NCBI GenBank assembly: GCA_018992685.1
Contig: JACVGT010000021.1
Coordinates: 1 to 64,000 of the forward strand
Direction of reading: 5' to 3'
Source: Theionarchaea archaeon
Lineage (GTDB): Archaea; Methanobacteriota_B; Thermococci; Methanofastidiosales; SZ-28-30
DNA: 64,000 bases
Made by a program: the position numbers and the translations under genes. This document shows, one piece after another, positions 7,242 to 15,892 of this stretch; the stretch's first letter is position 1; each line of letters begins with the position of its first letter. A model generated the notes under the pieces. It was not told the DNA's origin and ran no database searches. It saw nothing but the letters and a program-made list of their open reading frames with translations.

Positions 7242-8189
7242 ATGGAAGAAGTCACTTTAAAAATTCAAAAAAGGGCGGTTAAAAGCCGTGGTAGGGCCAG
7301 GTTGAACAAATCAATGCTTTCAAGACTAGGCACAGAAGAAGAATCTAAACTGGAGATTATTAACAGTGCAGCTGATAGATCTGTGACGGTCACGTTGTTT
7401 GCTGATTCCATGGTTGAAGAGGGCTTTATTAGGCTGAGTGAAGAGGATCTGGAAGCTCTGGGACTCGATGAAGGAGATACTGTTGTTATCAGGAGAAAGG
7501 CACCCATTTCTGAACAGGTTAGAGATCGTGCCGAAGAAGCTGCAGAAAAGATCTCTGAAGGAATAGACAAGATTGGAGAGCGGGCCACAGAAACTGCAAG
7601 AAAAGTTGGTGAAGAGATTGATGAAGTGGAAGAATCAGTACGCGAAGGAATTGGTAAGGCACGGGTCAGCACCTCTCAAGCAGCAGATGTGGTAAAAGAA
7701 ACTGTTTCGAAGGCATACGGAAGGGTGGTTGTGGAGACAGCACCGGTGACGGGGCGGATTGAAACTGCAACCAAGGAAGCAGTGAGCAAGATCAAAGAAG
7801 GAGTCTCTCCCACAGCAGAAATGGCTGAAGCAAAAGCAAAAGAGGTCTATCAGAGAATCGTGGATGACCTGCCCTCTCTCAAAGATCGGTTGTCCAAAGC
7901 AGCAGAACCGGTGGTCAATCGGTTGAGGCCCGACCAAGGTACAAAGCTGCTGGAGGCCCTGAGGGGCGCTGAAGGTGTTATCCAGACAGCCACCATAAAG
8001 TCCGATGCTGTGGCTGATAAATTGATTAGAGAGCTTGAGCTTCCCGCAGATGTGGTGATTTCTGCAGTGCAGCGCAATCAGGAGATTGTCATTCCCAAAG
8101 GAGAAACGCGGCTTGTGAAGGGTGACATTGTTTACCTCGTTGGGAAAGAGGAACCAATCGCACAGAGCATCAGGATGATGGAGGGGTAG
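7242..8189 (+). CDS. CDC48-N-like barrel / long helix / TrkA-C domain protein
   Basis: A 315-residue protein of unusual architecture. Residues about 15-87 look like the double-psi barrel of VAT/CDC48 N-domains or AbrB-like proteins (ARLNKSMLSRLG ... LEALGLDEGDTVVIRRK). Residues about 90-225 are an Ala/Glu/Lys-rich amphipathic helix with LEA- or apolipoprotein-like character (AEEAAEKISEGIDKIGERAT). Residues about 232-315 form a TrkA-C (RCK_C) ligand-binding domain (EIVIPKGETRLVKGDIVYLV). No membrane segment and no NAD-binding RCK_N. I chose ATG 7242: a GTATTTAA box sits about 26 nt upstream. The upstream in-frame region is not protein-like. First gene of the coiled-coil cluster. Confidence 0.75.
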   Translation: MEEVTLKIQKRAVKSRGRARLNKSMLSRLGTEEESKLEIINSAADRSVTVTLFADSMVEEGFIRLSEEDLEALGLDEGDTVVIRRKAPISEQVRDRAEEAAEKISEGIDKIGERATETARKVGEEIDEVEESVREGIGKARVSTSQAADVVKETVSKAYGRVVVETAPVTGRIETATKEAVSKIKEGVSPTAEMAEAKAKEVYQRIVDDLPSLKDRLSKAAEPVVNRLRPDQGTKLLEALRGAEGVIQTATIKSDAVADKLIRELELPADVVISAVQRNQEIVIPKGETRLVKGDIVYLVGKEEPIAQSIRMMEG

Positions 8190-8190
8190 C

Positions 8191-8571
8191 ATGGATCTGG
8201 TGCTCACCTCTGATGAGCTCATCACTGTTGGCGTCATTCTCGTAGCCCTCATCTTCGTGTATTTAATAATACGGGAATTCCGGCTCATGAAAACTGATGC
8301 TCGAAAAATGGAAATAGAGCTTGACAGAGAGAAGTTGAAGCTTTTGCAGCAGGATGTGCTCTCCAAGGGTTACCCCTTCACCAGAATGACCTCAGAACAG
8401 TTGAACTACCTCAAGGAAATTGATGAGCAGAATTTTGTGCTGGAAACAGATATCTACGCTAGAGAGAAATCAGCAGAATCCCGATTGAAACGACTCGAAA
8501 ACTATGTTAAACTGGAGAAACTGGATCGATTGCTGGAAAGAATAAAGAAGGAAGAGAAGAAAATAAGGTGA
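8191..8571 (+). CDS. Membrane-anchored coiled-coil protein
   Basis: A 126-residue protein with one transmembrane helix (residues about 11-27, ITVGVILVALIFVYLII) and then an almost continuous charged helix to the C-terminus, broken near residue 60 by SKGYPFTRMT. It begins 1 nt after the stop of the TrkA-C gene, so the two are coupled. No family recognised. The coiled coil faces the cytoplasm if the positive-inside rule holds (REFRLMK after the helix). Confidence 0.7.
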   Translation: MDLVLTSDELITVGVILVALIFVYLIIREFRLMKTDARKMEIELDREKLKLLQQDVLSKGYPFTRMTSEQLNYLKEIDEQNFVLETDIYAREKSAESRLKRLENYVKLEKLDRLLERIKKEEKKIR

Positions 8572-8575
8572 ATCC

Positions 8576-8884
8576 ATGTATCCAACAACCACGAGAACGA
8601 GATTAGGAGATTCTCCTCATGTGAGGAGAATATACGGCCTCCCCTCATCACTTGGAGACAGAATACCCACTCTTGAGAGGACGCTTGATGCGTACTTTGA
8701 CATTCACTTTGAAGACATCATACATGAGTGGCAACTGTTGACAGACAATGACCTGCGTGATCTGGAATCGAGGCTTGACCACGTAACCAGGGAGATCACT
8801 GCGTTATACACACAGAAATCTGATCTGGAAAAGAGAGCTGATGCCTTGAGAAAGGAGCTCGAGAACCTGGAGGGATCACCATGA
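8576..8884 (+). CDS. Small coiled-coil protein with shared EW motif, copy 1
   Basis: A soluble 102-residue protein. Residues 37-54 read LDAYFDIHFEDIIHEWQL, which aligns without gaps with motifs in the next two genes; the consensus is D-x-Y-x-D-x-x-(F/M)-x-x-(I/L)-I-x-E-W-x-L. A coiled-coil helix follows (residues about 55-100). The stop overlaps the start of the next gene (ATGA). No known family; the motif plus coiled coil suggests a binding helix and an oligomerising stalk. Confidence 0.7.
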   Translation: MYPTTTRTRLGDSPHVRRIYGLPSSLGDRIPTLERTLDAYFDIHFEDIIHEWQLLTDNDLRDLESRLDHVTREITALYTQKSDLEKRADALRKELENLEGSP

Positions 8885-9105
8885 AAGTAATTGACGACTA
8901 TCTTGATGAATATCTGGATCGCAACATGGAATTCCTCATTGAAGAATGGGATCTGGCATCTACAAGGAATATTTCAAGCCTTTCTCGCCGAATACGAGAG
9001 CTTGAGGGCGGTGTGGATCCTGTGAAAGATTTTTGTGACCAGGCGTCCCGGAGACTCGGTGAGCTTGAAGCACGACTCAAAAAATTAAAGGAGGGTTCAC
9101 CATGA
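8881..9105 (+). CDS. Small coiled-coil protein with shared EW motif, copy 2
   Basis: A 74-residue protein, the shortest of the three paralogues: residues 8-25 are the motif LDEYLDRNMEFLIEEWDL, then a coiled coil. It overlaps the previous gene by 4 nt and the next by 4 nt (ATGA junctions), so all three should be made in step. It lacks the N-terminal extension of copy 1 and the membrane helix of copy 3. Function unknown. Confidence 0.7.
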   Translation: MKVIDDYLDEYLDRNMEFLIEEWDLASTRNISSLSRRIRELEGGVDPVKDFCDQASRRLGELEARLKKLKEGSP

Positions 9106-9464
9106 CAGTTGCTGAAGCCCTGCTCTTCCTCATTATACTGGGTATCATCCTCCTGGCGGCTTACTACTTTCTCAAGGGTTCGTCAGGAAGAGTGGAAATC
9201 ACCCGCCCCATTGAAAGTCGCATCGATGAGTACCTTGATCAGAGATTCGACTCCCTCATTTCTGAATGGAGGCTGGTCAGCCGGTCCAGAGTCAGGCGGT
9301 TTGAGAATGAGAAAGCCCCTCAACTTCACGAAGATGAATCACGCATGGCTGAGCTCAGGGCCTTTGAATCGCAGATGAAGGCCACCTTGGATAACCTGGA
9401 GGAACGACTTGATGTCCTTGAAAAGGAAATGGCCAAAGCGGGAAAGGGAAAATCCAAGAAATGA
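9102..9464 (+). CDS. Membrane-anchored coiled-coil protein with EW motif, copy 3
   Basis: A 120-residue protein: transmembrane helix at residues about 5-24 (EALLFLIILGIILLAAYYFL), the shared motif IDEYLDQRFDSLISEWRL at 41-58, and a C-terminal coiled coil ending in a Lys-rich tail. It would tether a hetero-oligomer of the three motif proteins to the membrane; that is inference. The 3' end overlaps the start of a zinc-ribbon gene. Confidence 0.7.
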   Translation: MTVAEALLFLIILGIILLAAYYFLKGSSGRVEITRPIESRIDEYLDQRFDSLISEWRLVSRSRVRRFENEKAPQLHEDESRMAELRAFESQMKATLDNLEERLDVLEKEMAKAGKGKSKK

Positions 9465-9711
9465 ACCTGATCTGTTTGCCCAGCTAAGAAGTGAGATCCA
9501 GGCAGTCAGGGAGCAGGGCGAACCTGCACAGAAAAATCCCTCAACCTTTTCCCAGTATCTCTGTGATCTGTGCAGTACATCTCACCCCATATCGGCCCTC
9601 AAGCAGTGTGCAGTGTGTGGCAGGTGGGCATGTCCAGATTGCTGGACTGATACATACTACGTATGTGATTCCTGTGGTGGGATAATTGCTATGAAGAGCA
9701 TAAAGCTTTAA
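9412..9711 (+). CDS. Small zinc-ribbon protein
   Basis: About 99 residues with a Cys-rich module at residues about 45-90: CDLC, then CAVCGRWACPDCW and CDSCGG, which can hold two zinc ions in a B-box/FYVE-like or double-ribbon arrangement. The N-terminal third is charged and likely unstructured. The start is uncertain: ATG 9412 overlaps the preceding gene by 53 nt, and later in-frame starts are lacking. Same strand and spacing as the coiled-coil cluster, so it may be part of the same complex. Confidence 0.6.
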   Translation: MSLKRKWPKRERENPRNEPDLFAQLRSEIQAVREQGEPAQKNPSTFSQYLCDLCSTSHPISALKQCAVCGRWACPDCWTDTYYVCDSCGGIIAMKSIKL

Positions 9712-9734
9712 ATAGTCTGAAGGAAGCGGTATTC

Positions 9735-10211
9735 ATGGAAGAATCTTTTGAACTGGCCGATCGATGGGAACGAATTGCAAAACGGTATGAAGAAGATAAC
9801 TTCCTACTGGAAAAACAGCTGGTAGAAACGAAGATTGAACGCGACCAGTGGAAAAGACAGTATGAAAGTGAGAAAAAGAAGAGCTGGGGCTGGGCTCTGG
9901 CTCTGCTTTCTGTGCTGCTCATTCTTTCTGCGGCCGGGCTTGCCTACTTTGCCACTGAATACGATCGGTTATCCAAGGAAAATCGCAGCCTGCAGTCTCA
10001 ATTGGACGCGGAACAACAGGCTCGCATATCGCTGGAGACGGAGTTGTATGCCGAGATTGATCAGCTGGAAGCTGAAATTGCTGCACTGGAATCAGAGAAT
10101 GCAGTCTATGAGTCCCAGGTTGCGCAGCTGCAACGAGAAGTCGATGATAAGAAGAAGCTCGTCGAAGAACTGCAGAAAATCATTAAAAATCTGCGAGAGG
10201 AGGAGTCTTAG
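9735..10211 (+). CDS. Coiled coil - transmembrane - coiled coil protein
   Basis: A 158-residue protein: coiled coil at residues about 1-48, one membrane helix (about 52-72, WALALLSVLLILSAAGLAYF), and a second long coiled coil (about 75-155) rich in Glu, Leu and Gln. This bipartite layout would link complexes on both sides of the membrane. An AGCTTTAAATAG box at about 9704-9715 gives it its own promoter as well. Its last 29 nt overlap the 3' end of the opposing acyl-CoA synthetase gene. No specific family. Confidence 0.65.
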   Translation: MEESFELADRWERIAKRYEEDNFLLEKQLVETKIERDQWKRQYESEKKKSWGWALALLSVLLILSAAGLAYFATEYDRLSKENRSLQSQLDAEQQARISLETELYAEIDQLEAEIAALESENAVYESQVAQLQREVDDKKKLVEELQKIIKNLREEES

Positions 10212-11607
10212 TTAGGAACTGATGCCTCTTCCTCAGAATCTGGTAAGCAAAGGCAAGATCTTCTGGTTTGTCAAAATTAAGTACGAATACTTTCTGGAAC
10301 TTGTCTCTGATTATTCTCGCCAACTCACCCCCGACACTGGCTATTATTACGGGTTTCCCATACTCTACCATGAGGCGGGCTGAGTCCTTCACCAGTTCCT
10401 CTCGCAGCGACGCTGGTTCAAAAGAGGGAATACTCAGAACACAATCCACATTGTCTTCTGCAAGAAGAGTTTCCATGACTCTGCAGTATGTTTCTGAGGA
10501 AGCGTCACCCACAATGTCCAAGGGGTTGGTGACAGTCACGTTGGGAGGCAGGATCTTCTCCAGATCAGATACAACACTGGGTGACAATACACTGAGAGTT
10601 GACTCAGGTACGTGGTGCTGCCGCAGTGATTCAGCCAGGAGCACCTTGAACCCACCTGCATTGGTGATGCCCACACAAAAGAAGTGATCCCTGTTGAGGA
10701 AACGATCAGAAACCATGGAGTGGGTCATTATGGCAGCGCAAAACTCTCCATAGTTATGAGCCCTATTCACATGAACCTGCTTCAGGGCACCATCCAAGAT
10801 AGCATCATTGGTCGCCACACTGCCCGTGTGAGACAGAGCTGCCTTGGAAGCCAGCTCGCTGCCAGGCTTGAGAATGACCACAGGTTTTTTTTCATTAAGG
10901 CTCCGGGCAGCTTTCATGAATCGCCTGCCATTCCTGATCCCCTCAATGTAAACCCCCACAACATCACATTCCGTGTCCTTCTGGAAGTATTCCATGAAAT
11001 CAGTGGCCACCAGGTCAATACCATTTCCGTAATTGACCAGTTTATTCAATCCCAACCCCTGTTCTTCCAGCCACGCGGTAAGCAGTCCTGAGACGGACCC
11101 CGACTCACTGATGATGTTAATGTTGCCCTTGGGAGGAATGGGCATGCCCTCCAGGGTGAAAGGACTGTAATCCGGAAGGAAGGTACTATTGACAAAGGGA
11201 ATATTCAATACACCAATACAATTTGGCCCCACAATTCTCATCCCACTCTCTCGTGCTGTCTTCGCAATCTTCTGCTCAAGGATCTTACCTTCTTTGAAGC
11301 GAGCCGCTTCACCAAATCGTGAGGTAACGATAATGAGAAACTTGACCTTTGTTTCTCCACACTCTCTGGTGATCTGCAGTGTGTTGTCAGGACCCACGAC
11401 AGAAATCGCCACGTCGATTTCATCCGGAATGTCGCGGACAGAACGGTATACTTTGCGGCCCATCACCTCATCGTATTCCGGGTGAATCGGGTACAATTCA
11501 GCCTTCAGATGAATATTATTCTGCATGACATGATATCCCAGACTTCCTTCCTTGTGAGAAGCCCCAATCACAGCCACCGTCCTCGGATAGAAAAGATCAT
11601 CCAACAT
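10183..11607 (-). CDS. ADP-forming acyl-CoA synthetase alpha-type protein
   Basis: A 474-residue protein resembling the alpha chain of ADP-forming acetyl/acyl-CoA synthetases, which couple acyl-CoA hydrolysis to ATP formation in archaea. It has a CoA-binding Rossmann domain (PRTVAVIGASHKEGSLGY), two succinyl-CoA-ligase-like domains (IVGPNCIGVLN; GNINIISESGSVSGLL), and the probable phospho-histidine H260 in SHTGS. The usual motif is SHTGA, so Ser replaces Ala. No beta (ATP-grasp) subunit is nearby; some such proteins work with an unlinked beta subunit. The acyl substrate is unknown. Confidence 0.85.
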   Translation of the reverse strand: MLDDLFYPRTVAVIGASHKEGSLGYHVMQNNIHLKAELYPIHPEYDEVMGRKVYRSVRDIPDEIDVAISVVGPDNTLQITRECGETKVKFLIIVTSRFGEAARFKEGKILEQKIAKTARESGMRIVGPNCIGVLNIPFVNSTFLPDYSPFTLEGMPIPPKGNINIISESGSVSGLLTAWLEEQGLGLNKLVNYGNGIDLVATDFMEYFQKDTECDVVGVYIEGIRNGRRFMKAARSLNEKKPVVILKPGSELASKAALSHTGSVATNDAILDGALKQVHVNRAHNYGEFCAAIMTHSMVSDRFLNRDHFFCVGITNAGGFKVLLAESLRQHHVPESTLSVLSPSVVSDLEKILPPNVTVTNPLDIVGDASSETYCRVMETLLAEDNVDCVLSIPSFEPASLREELVKDSARLMVEYGKPVIIASVGGELARIIRDKFQKVFVLNFDKPEDLAFAYQILRKRHQFLTKTPPLADF

Positions 11608-12013
11608 GACATAGTAGAGAAATCAGGCTTTATAAGAATAAGGAACTCTTCTCCCCCTTGTACTTCATTCAGTGGTAATTATACTTTAGTACCACCAAGA
11701 GATTCAGAGTAATCCTAAATGAGAAAAAAAGGAAAGAAAGTCCCTCTTTAAGGGGGACATCTTTCACCTCCCTTCGAGACCAGCTTCCATGTGTGTATCT
11801 CCTGTCCTGTTCTTGCTTGAAGGAGTATATAAATCTTTCGGTTACAGAGTTATTGAATGTTGTAAATTTTACTGAAGCCCTGCTCTTGTATTCGAAACTC
11901 GGTGGATTAAATTGAGTTCTCACTGAAGAAGAGCTTACCCAGCTTAGTGAGATATTACCTTATATAATGAAAAGAAAACTGTACCTTGGACAGTGAATCG
12001 TAGATGTAATATA
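11608..12013. other. Intergenic region with a micro-leader and terminator-like hairpin
   Basis: About 400 nt with no full gene. On the minus strand there is, in order, a TTTATATAC box at about 11824-11832, GGAGGTG at about 11766-11772, an ATG at 11760 opening an 18-codon frame that ends at 11704, and inside it a 7-bp hairpin GTCCCCC / GAGGGAC (11740-11758) followed by a T-rich tract. A second stem, GTGGTA / TACCAC, lies at about 11673-11697. Confidence 0.5.
11725..11758 (-). terminator. Hairpin plus T-rich tract, intrinsic-terminator-like
   Basis: On the minus strand, GTCCCCC-TTAAA-GAGGGAC forms a 7-bp stem with one G-T pair and is followed by TTTCTTTCCTTTTTTTC. It would end transcripts of the upstream secreted-protein gene or of a short transcript starting near 11800. 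Confidence 0.5.
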
Positions 12014-13297
12014 CTAACCGACCAGAACATCCACGACACTGGCTGTTGATTGATCCACGAATTTGACAACAATGGTTACAGGTTGTATGGTCTGTTCCTG
12101 CCCCATGAAGATCCAAAGGAGAAGCTTGTCCAGTTCAGTAAGCAACTCCTGTCCCTCAGCTCCCTCCTTGAGAATCTGCTTTAATTTCAACCCTGCTGCA
12201 TACGTTCCTTCCCTGGCATTTCCCGCAATCACCAGCATACACAGTCTCTTGTCGCCTCCAGTTATAGAATGAATGGCAGAATCATCCAACCTGTCGAACA
12301 TGGGGATCAGGGCGATTATGCCGTACTCTGAGTCGCTGTATGAGAACCCTCCGGGTTCCTGAATGAACCATTTGTTGGCGAGATTCCGATTTTCTATGAA
12401 CTTGGTGGACAAACTGGAATTGTACCGCAGCATGGAAGTATTGACTTCTGGTCCTCCAACAATGACGGTAAAAAACCCTGCTTTCTCCAGGTTCGCATTG
12501 TCATTGACGATCTCCACAGTCTGCAGCTGATCCAGCGTGGTAGCACTAATGGAAGTGTACCGGTCTTTGAACTCAGGCACTTTCTCAGTAATCCGAGGGT
12601 CTGCTTCTTTGATCCAGGTGAGGAGAGCACTGCGCACCTGGAGAGCTGTGACTCCATCCATCTGGTTAGCCTCAACTCCCACTACAATGATTGAGCCTGG
12701 GTCAAATTTCACCCCACTCTGCAGGAGAATAGACGCTTTTGGTCTTTCTGTAGTCTTTACTATGATCTCCAGGTCCTCACCGGGTACGGCTTCAAACCGC
12801 TGCTCGGGGTAGTCTGTGACAATGAGAAAGCATGTTCGGTCAACGCTCACCTCAAAATCAAACCGGGAAGTATCATCGGTTACTGAAAATCCAATACTCT
12901 CATTTCGAATGGCATCAAAGAACTCGATCACGTAACCCGCTCCCGCAAGAGTATCAGTTGAATTGAAATATAGGGTGCCCGAAATATACCCTGTCTCTGA
13001 TGAATACAACACTACCTCGTAGCTCGTGGGATAGGGGGGGTTTAGAATTGCCCCATAGCTCTCATATCCATCCTTGTTGACCACGAGGCTGATGGGGACA
13101 GTGTACTGCTGAGGAATTTCCATGACAGCTATTCCCTCTGCATTCGTTTTCTTTTCGTCATACGCTACTTTCACATTGGCCCCTTCTATGGGATTCCCGT
13201 TAATGTCAAACACGCGAATAGTAAGAGCGTAGGCCGTAACCGAGTAGATACTAGTTATGAATAGGAAGATAATGAGCAGTATCTTGAAGATTCTCAT
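12014..13297 (-). CDS. Secreted protein with carboxypeptidase-regulatory-like domain
   Basis: A 427-residue exported protein. A signal peptide (FKILLIIFLFITSIYSVTAYA) is followed by a beta-sandwich domain of the CarboxypepD_reg type (LTIRVFDINGNPIEGANVKV, residues about 24-110), a second sandwich (GYISGTLYFNSTDT), and a C-terminal part with VIVGGPEVNTSML and LVIAGNAREGTYAAGLKLKQ, a GGPxVN-type module seen in archaeal S-layer and surface proteins. It lacks an obvious C-terminal membrane anchor, ending SVVDVLVG. Its TTTAAAAAGG box lies about 26 nt upstream of the ATG. Probable surface or cell-wall role; substrate unknown. Confidence 0.75.
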   Translation of the reverse strand: MRIFKILLIIFLFITSIYSVTAYALTIRVFDINGNPIEGANVKVAYDEKKTNAEGIAVMEIPQQYTVPISLVVNKDGYESYGAILNPPYPTSYEVVLYSSETGYISGTLYFNSTDTLAGAGYVIEFFDAIRNESIGFSVTDDTSRFDFEVSVDRTCFLIVTDYPEQRFEAVPGEDLEIIVKTTERPKASILLQSGVKFDPGSIIVVGVEANQMDGVTALQVRSALLTWIKEADPRITEKVPEFKDRYTSISATTLDQLQTVEIVNDNANLEKAGFFTVIVGGPEVNTSMLRYNSSLSTKFIENRNLANKWFIQEPGGFSYSDSEYGIIALIPMFDRLDDSAIHSITGGDKRLCMLVIAGNAREGTYAAGLKLKQILKEGAEGQELLTELDKLLLWIFMGQEQTIQPVTIVVKFVDQSTASVVDVLVG

Positions 13298-13453
13298 ACT
13301 CTAATCATTGAGAGGACCTTTTTAAACATTACCATAAAACAGGTTGCCCTAGGGTGGGATTTTCGATTTTACAGGAATCAAATGGGACTATTGGGGAGAA
13401 AGGTCTCTTTCTGATGTCAGACAGAACCATGGGCAGCAGGTTGGGAACATCTT

Positions 13454-13460
13454 TTTATAT
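13454..13460 (+). promoter_or_regulatory. TATA box of RNase P RNA gene
   Basis: TTTATAT lies about 25 nt upstream of the first base of the P1 helix at 13482, the usual archaeal TATA-to-start distance. Confidence 0.65.
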
Positions 13461-13481
13461 GGAAAGTCCCTAAGAGAATCA

Positions 13482-13785
13482 GTGGGCGGTCTGCGGCTTC
13501 GGACGCATGTCTGAGGAAGTTCTGTCCATGGGGCTGGGACCGTAGCTCCTCCGGAGCCTGGCGAAAGTCAGGGTAAAGCACAGAAACAACACGGCCATCA
13601 CCTGATGAGAATGAGACAGCCCATCTGTCGACGAATGTGGTGGAAGCGGTGAAAAGCTCCCTTACGGTCATGCAAGACCAAATGTTGCCAATGAATCCCC
13701 AGCTAGAGGCAGAGGTAGGTCGCTTAGTGGAATGCCGCACGTGATCTCTTGATCACATACAGAAGACAGGCTATAGACCGCCCAC
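13482..13785 (+). ncRNA. rnpB: RNase P RNA
   Basis: The ends form a perfect 11-bp P1 helix (GTGGGCGGTCT with AGACCGCCCAC). Universally conserved RNase P elements appear in order: CTGAGGAAGTTCTGTCC near the 5' end (CR-I), CACAGAAACAAC (CR-II region), a GGTGAAAAGCTCCC segment, GCAAGACCAAAT, and the 3' ACAGAAGACAGGCTATAGACC (CR-V). Length, about 304 nt, is typical of archaeal type A RNA. A T5 tract at 13795-13799 follows. It cleaves the 5' leaders of pre-tRNAs together with protein subunits that are not encoded here. Confidence 0.95.
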
Positions 13786-13906
13786 CTCTCTCTGGTTTTT
13801 GCGATTCTCGCCGTTACTGGTCATCAGTTACACAGGCTGCTTCCTTGAGATTGCAGATTCTCGCAATGTATATAAGGACTGAAGAACGAATGAGTACGGT
13901 GATATC

Positions 13907-14074
13907 ATGGCCTTAACGCCACCCAAGAAAACCACATGGTATCTGTGCATTCTGTTGTGGATCATTGGCGTAATTGTGACCTTTGGAGTTGCTGACTACC
14001 AGCTGTATGGCTCTCTTATCCTGGCTCTTTCAGGGATAATATTGATTCTGGCAGTGTATTTCAAAGGTATGTAA
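13907..14074 (+). CDS. 55-residue membrane protein with two transmembrane helices
   Basis: An ATG at 13907 opens a 55-codon frame beginning MALTPPKKTTWYLCILLWII. Two hydrophobic segments (residues about 11-28 and 34-51) are joined by ADYQLYG, leaving a short basic N-terminus. A TATATAAGG box at about 13868-13876 lies about 30 nt upstream, and a strong T tract follows the stop (from 14079). This is the pattern of a real single-gene unit. Family unknown, reminiscent of small archaeal membrane proteins found beside housekeeping genes. Confidence 0.65.
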   Translation: MALTPPKKTTWYLCILLWIIGVIVTFGVADYQLYGSLILALSGIILILAVYFKGM

Positions 14075-14078
14075 ATAT

Positions 14079-14105
14079 CTCTTTTTTTTGACTTTTTTAT
14101 TTTCT
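14079..14105 (+). terminator. Poly-T terminator
   Basis: CTCTTTTTTTTGACTTTTTT lies directly after the 55-residue membrane protein gene. Archaeal polymerases terminate at such T tracts without a hairpin. Confidence 0.55.
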
Positions 14106-14217
14106 TACAGACGCTTCAGGGGAGGAGTGGCAGTTCGGAACCTACACGCAGTAGCCCACCGCTGCCGGAGTGGAAGCCGACCAAAGAGTTATAAGGGTTG
14201 ATCTCTTACCACTCGAC

Positions 14218-15891
14218 ATGAATATTGACCAGATCTTCTCGCAACTTGAGGGGAAGATTGCTAAGAATGAGCTTGATCAGAAAATACGAGAGAAGATCGA
14301 TGAATTTGGCGGCCTTTTGTCTGAAGAGGGAGCGATTTTGATAGTTGCAGCAGATTTAGGGATAGATCTGAAACTGGAGCACCCCCGTGAATTCATGGAA
14401 ATCAAGGACCTGAGCGTGGGTATGAGCGACATCTGGCTGTGTGCCAGAGTGATCTGCATTTCGTCCATTAAAGTCTTCCAGAGAGATTCTGGCATCGGGA
14501 AGGTGGCCAATGTGGAGGTCATGGATGGGACGGGGAGTACCCGCGTGGTGTTGTGGGATGATCTGGCAGACCTTGCTGTGAGACTGACCAAGGGAGAAGT
14601 CGTTGAGGTAAAAGGTGGGTACATCAAAAAAGGATATAGAGAAGGATTGGAAATCCATCTTTCCCCTTCTAGGAGAGGGAGTATTACTACGAAATCCGAG
14701 ATTGAAAAGGATCTACCTGAATGCAAGACTGAATATACTCCTATAGCGGAATTAGAAGAAGAAATGGCAGACGTTGATGTCGCTGGAAGAGTGGGCCAGT
14801 TGTTTGGGATCAGAGAATTTCAGAAAAACGGAGGAACAGGGAAAGTTGCCTCATTATCACTGGTGGACGACACTGGTGAGATCAGGCTGTGCTTATGGAA
14901 TGACAAGGCGGATATTGCCCAGCGACTGAAACGGGGAGATTTAATTGCTGTGGAGGGCGGGTACACCAAGATGGGATTGAACGAGCTGGAACTACATTCA
15001 GGCTGGAGAGGGCGCATTGTGTTGAACCCTGCCATTTCAGTTTCAGAACTGCCTGAATTGGAACGAGTTGATCTCATTGATCTCGAACCCGGCCAGTCGT
15101 ACAGTGTTTCGGGCACCATAGCTGAGGTAGGTGAGAGGCGTTCCTTTGTCAAGAGCGATGGTTCACCTGGTCAGCTGGCCAGTTTCATCCTCCAGGACAA
15201 GAGTGCAGAAGTCCGAGTCGTATTATGGAATGAACAGGCGGATTTGGTGGATGGACTAGTCCAGGGGATACGTCTCAGTATTGACAATGGATTTGCGAAA
15301 GAGGGGATGCAGGGTCTGGAACTCCATGTCTCAGCTCTGGGACAGGTTACGATTGAAGAAGAATTTACCATTGAGCAGAAGATTTTCAATGTGAAAAAAG
15401 GTTCCGTTGTCTTGACGGGGAGGTACTACAAGGGAGAGCTGATTGATGAGTCAGGAAGAATTCGCGTTGACCTTGATACTACTGTGGAAGACGGTCAGCT
15501 CTTGAGGATTGAGGGAATCTATGACACAGAAATGACTGTCAAAAGCGTTGAGAAGATCACCGATGAGTTTCCATCACTGGAATCATTGTTGCACCCTCCC
15601 CGGAAGCGTCTGGCAGCCCTTGAGGAAGGAGACTTTGTAGAGGTCTATGCCCTGGTGAGAAGAGTTCTGGAATTCAACACCTACGCCAGGGTTACTTTAG
15701 ATGATGGCTCAGGGGAAGCAACGGGCATAGTGGTTGGAGACATCAAAGAAGGCGAAGAGTATTGCTTTTACACAAGGATTTATAAACGGGAGACAGGAGT
15801 AGAATGCGTCTGCTACCAGTTCCACATTGTGGAAGCAGAAAAGGAAGCTTTCGACGTGATTAAGGAACTGGAAGGACTAGTGGAGGTCTAG
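14218..15891 (+). CDS. Replication protein A-like multi-OB-fold ssDNA-binding protein
   Basis: A 557-residue protein with an N-terminal helical segment and at least four OB-folds. Three successive folds repeat the pattern GxGKVAxxxxxDxTGxxRxxLWxxxAD followed by Gx-GY-x-KxG-x-LE-x-H (around residues 90-180, 190-280 and 300-390); a final OB ([20 protein letters not shown]) lies near the C-terminus. There is no Cys zinc finger, unlike many RPA1 proteins. It coats single-stranded DNA in replication and recombination. ATG 14218 was chosen because a TTATAAGG box at about 14189 sits 26 nt upstream. radA begins 1 nt after its stop, which fits a shared recombination operon. Confidence 0.88.
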   Translation: MNIDQIFSQLEGKIAKNELDQKIREKIDEFGGLLSEEGAILIVAADLGIDLKLEHPREFMEIKDLSVGMSDIWLCARVICISSIKVFQRDSGIGKVANVEVMDGTGSTRVVLWDDLADLAVRLTKGEVVEVKGGYIKKGYREGLEIHLSPSRRGSITTKSEIEKDLPECKTEYTPIAELEEEMADVDVAGRVGQLFGIREFQKNGGTGKVASLSLVDDTGEIRLCLWNDKADIAQRLKRGDLIAVEGGYTKMGLNELELHSGWRGRIVLNPAISVSELPELERVDLIDLEPGQSYSVSGTIAEVGERRSFVKSDGSPGQLASFILQDKSAEVRVVLWNEQADLVDGLVQGIRLSIDNGFAKEGMQGLELHVSALGQVTIEEEFTIEQKIFNVKKGSVVLTGRYYKGELIDESGRIRVDLDTTVEDGQLLRIEGIYDTEMTVKSVEKITDEFPSLESLLHPPRKRLAALEEGDFVEVYALVRRVLEFNTYARVTLDDGSGEATGIVVGDIKEGEEYCFYTRIYKRETGVECVCYQFHIVEAEKEAFDVIKELEGLVEV

Positions 15892-15892
15892 G

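Noticed and set aside
13417-13740. A minus-strand 107-codon frame
   Set aside because: It lies across the RNase P RNA, whose conserved elements and P1 pairing explain the sequence.
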